Shown here: positions 27,104-34,339 of the stretch, in pieces
How the letters are laid out: each line of letters begins with the position of its first letter
Position numbering within the stretch: position 1 is the first letter of the stretch
Assembly: GCA_934432725.1 (NCBI GenBank)
Contig: CAKRZE010000009.1
Coordinates: forward strand, 1 to 64,000
Direction of reading: 5' to 3'
Source of the DNA: an uncultured Eubacteriales bacterium
GTDB taxonomy: Bacteria; Bacillota; Clostridia; Oscillospirales; CAG-272
Length of the DNA: 64,000 nt
Made by a program: the position numbers and the translations under genes
The notes under the pieces: generated by a model
Databases searched by the model: none
Seen by the model: only the letters and a program-made list of their open reading frames with translations
What the model was told of the DNA's origin: nothing

Positions 27104-28006
27104 TCAGCCCGCCGGCTGCAGATTCAAAGCCTCCTCTGCCTCTGCCGGACTGAATATGCACTGTCTTTCAGTCCCCGTTCGTCTGATCCCCGCAAAGCAT
27201 TCGAACACGCCGCTTTCCACCAACCGCAAAATTCCCTTCCGCTTCATCAAAGCCTCCGGGGAGCCTCCGTGCGCCGAGGCAAGCAGCGGAATTCCGGTAT
27301 GCTGTGCCGCAAGAATGGCTTCCGCCTCTTCATCGCTTCCAATCTCATCGCAGACAAGAAGCTCCGGCGCCAACGTCCGCGTTGCAATCGAAATACCGAC
27401 CGCCTTCGGGTATCCGGACAGCACATCCGTTATCGTCCCGCAGAACATATCCGCCCGGTACAGCTCCTGTCTTGTATCAATAAGCGCCACCCTTTTGCCA
27501 TAGCTATGTCCCGCAAGCGTTGCGGCGGCATCCCGCAAAAGCGTGGTTTTTCCTCCCCCGGGCGGCGAATACACAAGAATTCCGCCCGAAAATCCGTTTT
27601 CCCGAAACCGTCGGCAAAGCTCTGCCCCGATTCCCCGGATGCTGTGCGGAATCCGCAGATTGATTGCGCTGATGTCCCGGACGGCTGTAATTTCCCCGCC
27701 GACGGTCTCGGCTCTGCCCACAATACCCGCCCGTCCGCCGTTCGGCAGCACAAGATACCCCTGCCGTATCGTTTCCTCATGCGCATGAAGAGAGCCTCCG
27801 CACATTCGGAGCAATGTCTCCTCCATCTCTCCCGGACTGACCGCGGCACCCGGGATATTCCTCCCGTCCGACACGGTAAACGACATCGGAAGCCCCCGTC
27901 TGAGTCTGATCTCATGAATTTCCATGCCGGAGCGCGCCGTGATCAGCGCCATTTCCGCACAGCGCGGCGCAAGATACGGCAAATACCGCAAAAGCTCATC
28001 GTCCAT
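27104..28006 (-). CDS. spoIIIAA: Stage III sporulation protein AA, ATPase
   Basis: This 300-residue cytosolic ATPase powers or assembles the SpoIIIA channel. The Walker A motif is YSPPGGGKTTLLRDAA, and Walker B is ELLVCDEIGSDEEAEAI. The N-terminal EIRLRRGLPMSF and C-terminal blocks are standard for the family. It is the first gene of the cluster. A sigma-E-like site lies upstream at 28029-28058. Confidence 0.95.
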   Translation of the reverse strand: MDDELLRYLPYLAPRCAEMALITARSGMEIHEIRLRRGLPMSFTVSDGRNIPGAAVSPGEMEETLLRMCGGSLHAHEETIRQGYLVLPNGGRAGIVGRAETVGGEITAVRDISAINLRIPHSIRGIGAELCRRFRENGFSGGILVYSPPGGGKTTLLRDAAATLAGHSYGKRVALIDTRQELYRADMFCGTITDVLSGYPKAVGISIATRTLAPELLVCDEIGSDEEAEAILAAQHTGIPLLASAHGGSPEALMKRKGILRLVESGVFECFAGIRRTGTERQCIFSPAEAEEALNLQPAG

Positions 28007-28028
28007 CCGGTCTCACCCCCGTTTGCTC

Positions 28029-28058
28029 TATGTATACGGGACAAGATACCCGAATATT
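28029..28058 (-). promoter_or_regulatory. Possible sigma-E promoter of spoIIIA
   Basis: On the minus strand, AATATT and TATACATA are 16 bases apart, 22-50 bases before the spoIIIAA start. They resemble the sigma-E elements (ATATT and CATACA-T), but the spacing is about two bases long, so this is tentative. Confidence 0.35.
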
Positions 28059-28582
28059 CCTCTGCCGCAAGCTCTCACCGGAATTTCGGCTGAAACGGAA
28101 GCCATCGACAGCCTGCATGCCCGGACCGTACAGGAGCGCTGCTCTCCCATTTTCATCCGAAGCAGCCTGCCTCCGCAATTCTGCGGCTTCCGGGCAAATC
28201 ATACGCGGCTTGCTTCCGCCGAAGGGCGCAGAGCAGGCGTATGCACTGCACGGTGTGTATTTCTGCTGCAGCAGGTCCACACTGCCTCATCGCACAGCAG
28301 AAACATCCGATGCCAATCAGGGGCAGCCGCATCCCACTCAAAGAAACAGCCGCACTGCCTCTCCGGAGGACCTTGCACATTCCCCCTCCGGGCATAAATA
28401 AGAGCCTTCCCCGCTTCCCGGAGAAAAGCATTCCAAAGAAAAACAGCCCGATATCCGAAAACAGAGAGAACGGAACAGAACGGGTGCCGTGATGCCTCGC
28501 CGGATATTTTTCAAACGTCACCCTCCTCTTTCAAAATCGCGGCGGGGCACCAATTCCTCCTTCGGCATGCCTCCGCGCAAGC
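28059..28582. other. Intergenic stretch upstream of spoIIIA
   Basis: No supported gene. The minus-strand ORF at 28153-28521 has odd composition and no family resemblance. Confidence 0.4.
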
Positions 28583-28612
28583 AAAAAGGATGCCGCGGCA
28601 GCCGTGGCATCC
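28583..28612 (-). terminator. Terminator after the pncC-DUF2500 pair
   Basis: Stem GGATGCC / GGCATCC with an inner paired part (28588-28612), followed on the minus strand by five T. Confidence 0.8.
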
Positions 28613-28701
28613 AGCCCACAACCGCGAGGCATCCTCTTACTCTTATCTTTTCATCCGACCCGGAAAAGCAGGCAAAGCACGCATTGCGTCCAAAAAACGC
28701 T

Positions 28702-29118
28702 TCAGCCGTTTTCTCTCTTTTCCCCGCCGGATTCCTGCTCCTGCAGGCAGCCCGTGTCCTTATCGACCGGTTCTTCCCCGGTCCTGCGGTCAGTCGAAGC
28801 GAATTCGCCCTGAATTCCCTTCAAAACAGAGCCCTTGTACATGATCCGGCAGGCATCGCCTGCACTGACAAGCTCGAAAACCGGTTTTGAGACAGTCAGC
28901 TGACGGTCTCCGTCCCCTGTGTGAAAGGTCACAACATACAAATGCTTCCTGCCGTCCGCACTGACCGCAGCCATCCGAAACACCGTTTCGTGCTTCTCTG
29001 CCACAACAGCATCTGTTTCCACCGTTTTTTCAAGCGCACGCCGCAGAAGCCCGACCAAAACAACCAGTACAAAGACACCGAGCAGCGCAAGGGTGATACC
29101 GCCGATCACAGCCTCCAT
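28702..29118 (-). CDS. DUF2500-like membrane protein
   Basis: This encodes 138 residues: an N-terminal transmembrane helix (ITLALLGVFVLVVLVGLL), then a small beta-rich domain with AVVAEKHETVF, HLYVVTFHTGDGDRQLTVS and VSAGDACRIMYKGSVLKGI. This order matches the DUF2500 family (unknown function). The C-terminal tail is charged and of low complexity. ATG at 29118 follows GAGGAA. It overlaps the pncC stop by 13 bases, so the two are one operon. Confidence 0.75.
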   Translation of the reverse strand: MEAVIGGITLALLGVFVLVVLVGLLRRALEKTVETDAVVAEKHETVFRMAAVSADGRKHLYVVTFHTGDGDRQLTVSKPVFELVSAGDACRIMYKGSVLKGIQGEFASTDRRTGEEPVDKDTGCLQEQESGGEKRENG

Positions 29119-29576
29119 TTCAGTTCCTCCATCATCAGGGACAGTACGGCATCCGCCGTCTGAGCGCGAATGCACCGGCGGTCCCCCTCCAGAAGAAGAC
29201 GCCTGACCACCGTATGCAGCTCATCGGAATAAGCAATGTACACAAGCCCGACCGGATCCCCGTCCGGACCCGCATAACCGGTCGTACCGAGTCCGATATC
29301 GGTATGCATAAGGGACCGGATGCCCTTGGACATCAGAGCGGCACAGGATTCCGAAACCGCTCCCTCCGTCCGCAGCATCTCATCAGGAATGCCGAGCAGA
29401 CCGGATTTCACCCGGTTTGCATAGGACACAACGCCCCCCAGAAAGACCCCGGAGGAACCCGGGACATCCGTGATCCGCTTTGCAACCAGCCCTCCCGTGC
29501 AGGATTCCGCACAGGAAACCGTCATGCCGAGCCGAAGCAGCATATGAACCGCATCTTCCTGTATCATAGCATTCAT
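29106..29576 (-). CDS. pncC: CinA-family nicotinamide-nucleotide amidohydrolase
   Basis: This 156-residue protein is a stand-alone CinA C-terminal domain. PncC deamidates nicotinamide mononucleotide to nicotinate mononucleotide in NAD recycling. Motifs: TVSCAESCTGGLVAKRITDVPGSS with catalytic Ser/Cys positions, FLGGVVSYANRVK, and GTTGYAGPDGDPVGLVYIAY. No N-terminal MoCF-like CinA domain is present. It lies between upp and the DUF2500-like gene. Confidence 0.88.
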   Translation of the reverse strand: MNAMIQEDAVHMLLRLGMTVSCAESCTGGLVAKRITDVPGSSGVFLGGVVSYANRVKSGLLGIPDEMLRTEGAVSESCAALMSKGIRSLMHTDIGLGTTGYAGPDGDPVGLVYIAYSDELHTVVRRLLLEGDRRCIRAQTADAVLSLMMEELKWRL

Positions 29577-29632
29577 CCGGTTCCCACAACATGCGGAACC
29601 GCCTTTCGGAAAGCAAAATTCGGATTTAAGCG

Positions 29633-30262
29633 TTACTTTGTACCGAACAGACGGTCGCCCGCATCTCCCAGACCGGGAAGAATGTAAGCGTTTTCGTTCA
29701 GTCTCTCGTCCAAAGCAGCCACATAGATGTTGACATCCGGATGCTCAGCCTGCACCTTTCTGACACCCTCCGGAGCGGCGACAAGGCACATCAGGCGGAT
29801 ATCGCAGCAGCCCTTTTCCTTCAGCAGACGAATCGCATCGCAGGAGGAACCGCCTGTCGCAAGCATCGGATCGCAGACAATGATCGTTCTCTTTTCAATG
29901 TCAAACGGAAGCTTGCAGTAATAAACCACCGGCAGATGGGTCTTCGGATCACGGTACAGACCGATATGTCCAACCTTGGCAACCGGAAGCAGACTCAGAA
30001 GTCCGTCCACCATGCCGAGTCCGGCGCGCAGAATCGGAACGATGGCGACCTTCTTTCCGGCAATCTTCTTCGCCTTCATGCGTGTCATGGGAGTTTCGAT
30101 TTCCACATCATCCAACGGAAAATCGCGGGTGACCTCATATCCCATCAGAACCGTGATCTCATCCAGCAGTTCACGAAAATCCTTCGGACCGGTTCTCTTG
30201 TCCCGCATAATTGTCAGCTTATGCTGAATCATCGGGTGGTCGATAATGTGTAATTCGCTCAT
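29633..30262 (-). CDS. upp: Uracil phosphoribosyltransferase
   Basis: This 209-residue enzyme converts uracil and PRPP to UMP (salvage). It has the family start HIIDHPMIQHKLTIMRD, the ARPIAL-equivalent region IVPILRAGLGMVDGLL, and the PRPP loop VCDPMLATGGSSCDAI. ATG at 30262 follows AAGGAA; the upstream extension is not coding. It has its own promoter (30350-30378) and lies divergent from the tRNA-Lys and pyr genes. Confidence 0.96.
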   Translation of the reverse strand: MSELHIIDHPMIQHKLTIMRDKRTGPKDFRELLDEITVLMGYEVTRDFPLDDVEIETPMTRMKAKKIAGKKVAIVPILRAGLGMVDGLLSLLPVAKVGHIGLYRDPKTHLPVVYYCKLPFDIEKRTIIVCDPMLATGGSSCDAIRLLKEKGCCDIRLMCLVAAPEGVRKVQAEHPDVNIYVAALDERLNENAYILPGLGDAGDRLFGTK

Positions 30263-30349
30263 ATTTTTATTCCTTTCCTTACGATCCTGCTCCGTCCTAT
30301 CGGCACGAAACCGCGCCGCAAAAAGCCCGGCACAGGCTACTACAGTTTT

Positions 30350-30378
30350 ATTATATACCTCACGGCAGCAAATTTCAA
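30350..30378 (-). promoter_or_regulatory. Sigma-A promoter of upp
   Basis: On the minus strand, TTGAAA (30373-30378) and TATAAT (30350-30355) with a 17-base spacer. Confidence 0.78.
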
Positions 30379-30611
30379 CCTCTTTTTTCAATTTGCGCTC
30401 ATTTTTTGACAAATACCCGTTTACACCGTAAAAAAACGAAGAAGCCGCTTTCTTCCGTTCTTCGCAAAATCCGGGTTTTTCCGGAGCGCCGCCGCGCCTT
30501 ATCGAATTCCCGGTCCGGCGCATCCCTGCTTTTTCTCCCCGACCCGCGTGCTTATAACCAAACATATCCTGCCGATCCGGTCAAAACCGCCAAGCTTTTT
30601 TCAAAAATCTA

Positions 30612-30640
30612 TTGACAATCATACAAATTTCTGCTATAAT
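30612..30640 (+). promoter_or_regulatory. Sigma-A promoter of tRNA-Lys
   Basis: Perfect TTGACA (30612-30617) and TATAAT (30635-30640) with a 17-base spacer. Confidence 0.88.
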
Positions 30641-30660
30641 AATGCTGTTCGAAAGAAATT

Positions 30661-30736
30661 GCCCCTGTAGCTCAGCTGGTAGAGCACATGACTTTTAATC
30701 ATGGTGTCCGGAGTTCGATTCTCCGCAGGAGCACCA
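30661..30736 (+). tRNA. tRNA-Lys, anticodon TTT, CCA encoded
   Basis: Acceptor GCCCCTG pairs with CAGGAGC except for one C3-A70 mismatch. The D-arm, the anticodon loop CTTTTAA (anticodon TTT) and the T-arm GGAG-TTCGATT-CTCC are standard. CCA is encoded at 30734-30736. Confidence 0.93.
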
Positions 30737-30739
30737 TCC

Positions 30740-30770
30740 GGAGTAGGTTTTTAAAACCTACTCCTTTTTT
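30740..30770 (+). terminator. Terminator after tRNA-Lys
   Basis: GGAGTAGG and CCTACTCC form a perfect stem (with TTTTTAAAA between) followed by six T. Confidence 0.9.
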
Positions 30771-31204
30771 ATCTGAAAAATGCCCGCGTGAGAAAACAGA
30801 CTCCCGTTTTGTGTAAAGGTGAAACCCGCAGAAAAAGGCACCGCGCGCAAGTCTCCCTGTTCCGCCCCGCATAAAAAGAAAAGCATCCGACCTCCGCAAA
30901 AGCCGACACCGGCGCCTCCGTATCCGCGACCATGATTTTCCCCATAATTCCCTGCAAACAGGAAAGGAGCATTGTTTCCTGCCACCCGGCAAACAGCGCT
31001 GCCGCTCTCTCCGTATTCTGCAATTCATAAACCATCTTTAATGCTGCCCTCTTCCTTTTTCCGAAGCAGCCGCATCCCCGGCAGATAATTTTGCACTCAT
31101 ATCAGATTGCAAGCAGCCTGCGGAGGCTGTGATTTTTTATATCAACCTTAAAATGACGCTCCCGGGGAAACCATCCGCATAAAATCCCCGCGTTGCAGAT
31201 TTCC
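30771..31204. other. Intergenic stretch, no gene seen
   Basis: No supported gene. The minus-strand ORFs that run into the tRNA are by-products. Confidence 0.4.
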
Positions 31205-31365
31205 TGCGCATGTGTGATCCCGCAGGTGAAAATGTGTGCCTGCACAGACATTTTCCCGCCGCACGTCAGGGAGCACACACGGCAAAATACCGTGCCGGAG
31301 CCGAAAAATCCCGGGAGCCTTGGCTCCGGTACGGACTCCTGTGCACATTTTGCCACCCGTCAGCG
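31205..31365 (+). repeat. Diverged R2/R3-type intergenic repeat
   Basis: gaaaatgtgtgc...gcacagacatttt, then gccgcacgtcagggagcaca and GC-rich stems. It resembles the R2-R3 composite at 521-660 and 54571-54735, but with more changes, so it is probably an older copy. It sits about 140 bases upstream of the pyr promoter. Confidence 0.55.
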
Positions 31366-31508
31366 CTTTTTTCAATAAAATTGAAAAAAACAAAGCATAT
31401 CTCTGACACGGCGCCTCATGGTTGCTGTAAACGGAATAAAGGAACGGCAGGTCCGGGCAGCTCCATGCTGCCGGAAAACATTCGCAGTATAAATGTTTCG
31501 GCTCCCTA

Positions 31509-31537
31509 TTGACAAACCGTCCGTTCCGTTGTATAAT
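31509..31537 (+). promoter_or_regulatory. Sigma-A promoter of the pyr operon
   Basis: Perfect TTGACA (31509-31514) and TATAAT (31532-31537), 17-base spacer. Confidence 0.88.
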
Positions 31538-31589
31538 ATAGAAAATCTTTAAGCATGGTGCTGTGACGCCGGCAAGGTTGTAATAGAGG

Positions 31590-31651
31590 ACTGTTTGAAA
31601 ACAGTTATGTCTTTTTGTACGCTCAGCCTGCTTGAAGAAAGCAGGTTTTTT
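31590..31651 (+). terminator. pyr leader attenuator
   Basis: A hairpin ACTGTT-TGAA-AACAGT (31590-31605) is followed by a terminator, CCTGCTT-gaaga-AAGCAGG-TTTTTT (31627-31651). Both lie about 45-110 bases after the predicted start and 100 bases before pyrC. The layout suggests attenuation. I do not find a convincing PyrR-binding loop, and no pyrR gene is in the window. Confidence 0.7.
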
Positions 31652-31751
31652 GTATTGCAAAACAAAAGTGCTGCCTTTGCCGTCACTCGGAGGCGCACCG
31701 AATTCAAAAAGAAGGAGCGCTGCCGCACAAAAAGCGGACGCAACGGCTGAC

Positions 31752-33008
31752 ATGTCGAAACAGAAAAACACCCCGTATATATCCGCCTCTGTTTTCAGAA
31801 ACGGCATATTCCGTCAGGAAAAGTTTCATTTTGATATTCCGGGAGCCAACCTGCAAAAGGATTGCTTCCGTTCCGAGCATATTTTCATATTTCCGGCTTT
31901 TTGCGATGTACATGTACATTTCAGAGAGCCGGGTTTTTCTTATAAGGAAACCATACGGCAAGGAAGCCTCGCCGCAGCGCACGGCGGCTATTCGGATGTC
32001 TGCACCATGCCGAATCTGAATCCGGTTCCGGATTCGGAAGAAGCGCTGGAGCAGCAGCTTACACTGATTCGCAGGAATGCCGCCATCCGTGTTCATCCGT
32101 ATGCCTCCGTCACAAAGGGTGAACTGGGCAAAGAGCTTTCCGACATGGAAGCCCTCGCCCCGCGCTGTGCCGCGTTCTCGGATGACGGAAAGGGAGTACA
32201 GAACCCGGAGCTGATGCGCCGTGCGATGCAAAAAGCCAAAAGCCTCGGAAAAATCATTGCAGCCCACTGCGAGGACAATTCCTTGCTGCACGGCGGCTAT
32301 ATTCACAAAGGCTCCTATGCAAGGGCGCACGGTCACGCAGGGATTTCCTCCGAAAGTGAATGGCGGATGATTGAACGCGATCTTCGGCTTGCAAAGGAAA
32401 CCGGATGCAAATACCACGTCTGCCACATCTCCGCTGCCGAAAGCGTCGAATTGATCCGGGAGGCAAAGGCGGACGGCGTTGACGTCACCTGCGAAACCGC
32501 GCCGCATTACCTTGTTCTGGACGACTCCATGCTGCAGGAGGACGGCAGATTCAAAATGAACCCGCCTCTGAGAAGCCCCGCCGACCGTCTCGCGCTCATC
32601 CGGGGGCTTTGGGACGGCACAATTGATATGATTGCCACCGACCATGCGCCGCACACCGCCGCGGAAAAGTCAAAGGGGCTGAAGGACAGTCTGATGGGCG
32701 TCACAGGGCTGGAAACCGCCTTCCCCGTACTCTACACCAACCTCGTTCGCCCCGGGCTTCTTTCCCTTGAAACGCTGATCGAAAAAATGGCAATCAGCCC
32801 CAGAAAGCGCTTCGGCATTGCACAGACCGATGATTTCTGCGTTTTTGATCTCGGTGCCCGCTATAAAATCAACCCGGAGGAGCTTCTGAGCATGGGAAAA
32901 AGCACTCCGTTTGCGGGGGCAGAGGTATATGGGCAATGCCTCATGACCGTCTGCCGCGGCTCCGTCGTTTTTCCCTGCCCCAAAGGGTCCGATCAGGGCA
33001 TGCACTGA
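31752..33008 (+). CDS. pyrC: Dihydroorotase
   Basis: This 418-residue amidohydrolase closes carbamoyl-aspartate to dihydroorotate. Metal-binding motifs: DVHVHFREPG near the N-terminus, HCEDNSL, HVCHIS, and the catalytic block MIATDHAPHTAAEKS. The start at 31752 (MSKQKNTPY) has only a weak ribosome-binding site; a longer frame begins inside the leader terminator and is not credible. It is the first gene of the pyr operon. Confidence 0.94.
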   Translation: MSKQKNTPYISASVFRNGIFRQEKFHFDIPGANLQKDCFRSEHIFIFPAFCDVHVHFREPGFSYKETIRQGSLAAAHGGYSDVCTMPNLNPVPDSEEALEQQLTLIRRNAAIRVHPYASVTKGELGKELSDMEALAPRCAAFSDDGKGVQNPELMRRAMQKAKSLGKIIAAHCEDNSLLHGGYIHKGSYARAHGHAGISSESEWRMIERDLRLAKETGCKYHVCHISAAESVELIREAKADGVDVTCETAPHYLVLDDSMLQEDGRFKMNPPLRSPADRLALIRGLWDGTIDMIATDHAPHTAAEKSKGLKDSLMGVTGLETAFPVLYTNLVRPGLLSLETLIEKMAISPRKRFGIAQTDDFCVFDLGARYKINPEELLSMGKSTPFAGAEVYGQCLMTVCRGSVVFPCPKGSDQGMH

Positions 33009-33084
33009 CCGGGACGAAAGGACAAATATCTCATTATATCCGATGAAAGGAAGCTTGCGCTGAGGCGGAAGCATTGGTATCAGT

Positions 33085-34173
33085 ATGGAACAGGCAAAGA
33101 ACAGGAAGCTCGTTTTTGAAAACGGCGAGGAATACTGCGGCTCCGGCTTCGGGAGCCCGAGGGACGCCGTCTGTGAGATCGTCTTCAACACCTCCATGAC
33201 CGGCTATCAGGAAATCATTTCTGATCCCTCCTATACCGGTCAGGCAGTCGTCATGACCTATCCGCTGATCGGAAATTACGGCACGGCAGATGAGGATTAC
33301 GAAACCAAAAATCCGCACATCGGCGGTCTTATCGTAAGAGAATACAACGATTTCCCCTCCAACTTCCGATACACCAAAACGCTCTCTGAGGTCATGGAGG
33401 AAAACGGCATCCCCGGCATCAGCGGCGTGGACACCAGAAAGCTCACACGGATCATACGGAACCACGGGACCGGACGCGTTCTGATTACCGATGCGGAGAC
33501 AAAAACGGAGGATGCCGTTTCCATCCTGCAAAGAACTCCGGTTCCGCACGATGCCGTAGCGCAGGTAAGCTGCAAAAAGAGATGGTATGCCCGCACCGCA
33601 AACGCGAGATACAATGTTGCGGCAATCGACTGCGGCATCAAGCTGAACATGATCCGCGCCCTGAATCAGCGCGGCTGCAACGTCACGGTGCTGCCGTACA
33701 GCGCCACCGCAGAGGAGGTTGCAAAGCTGAAGCCGGACGGCATTCTTCTTTCAAACGGTCCCGGCAACCCGGAGGATGTGCAGCCGGTTATCCGGCTTGT
33801 CAGGGAGCTGCGCGGCAGCTTCCCCATCTTCGGCATCTGCCTCGGACATCAGATGATCTGCCTCGCGTGCGGTGCGGAAACCTATAAGCTGAAATTCGGA
33901 CACCGCGGGGGAAACCACCCCGTTCTGGATCTGGAAACCGGAAAAATCGAAATCACCTCCCAGAACCACAGCTATGCCGTCCGGGAGGAAAGTCTTCGGA
34001 ATACAGGGCTTGCCGTCACGCACCGGAATCTTCTGGACAACACCGTGGAGGGCGTTGCCGATCCGGACTCCAACATGTTCGGCATCCAGTATCATCCGGA
34101 AAGCGCGCCCGGACCGCAGGACAGCGGCTATTTGTTTGACCGGTTCATCGGTATGATGCAGAAAAAGAGCTGA
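33085..34173 (+). CDS. carA: Carbamoyl-phosphate synthase, small subunit
   Basis: This 362-residue glutaminase subunit supplies ammonia to CarB. It has the N-terminal CarA block (NTSMTGYQEIISDPSYTGQ) and a C-terminal class I glutaminase with nucleophile loop FGICLGHQM and HPESAPGP near the end. The ribosome-binding site is weak. It works with carB, whose gene starts 167 bases downstream. Confidence 0.96.
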   Translation: MEQAKNRKLVFENGEEYCGSGFGSPRDAVCEIVFNTSMTGYQEIISDPSYTGQAVVMTYPLIGNYGTADEDYETKNPHIGGLIVREYNDFPSNFRYTKTLSEVMEENGIPGISGVDTRKLTRIIRNHGTGRVLITDAETKTEDAVSILQRTPVPHDAVAQVSCKKRWYARTANARYNVAAIDCGIKLNMIRALNQRGCNVTVLPYSATAEEVAKLKPDGILLSNGPGNPEDVQPVIRLVRELRGSFPIFGICLGHQMICLACGAETYKLKFGHRGGNHPVLDLETGKIEITSQNHSYAVREESLRNTGLAVTHRNLLDNTVEGVADPDSNMFGIQYHPESAPGPQDSGYLFDRFIGMMQKKS

Positions 34174-34339
34174 CCGCTCCGGCTCACGAAGCTCCGGCAA
34201 GATTCCGAAGGGGCGGCAGCGCCTTCACACTGCATCGTTCGTCTTCGCTGCCGAAGCGGCAGAAAACAGACCCTGCAAGCCACCGCAATTCCGAAAGAAA
34301 GGAGTCCTTCATTACACCGTGAAGGGCAGGAAAATAACA

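Noticed and set aside
28153..28521. Minus-strand ORF of 122 codons upstream of spoIIIAA
   Set aside because: The composition is unlike the neighbouring proteins, there is no ribosome-binding site, and no family likeness.
31148..31807. Minus-strand ORF across the pyr promoter
   Set aside because: It covers a strong promoter, an attenuator and a repeat, and shows no recognisable domain.
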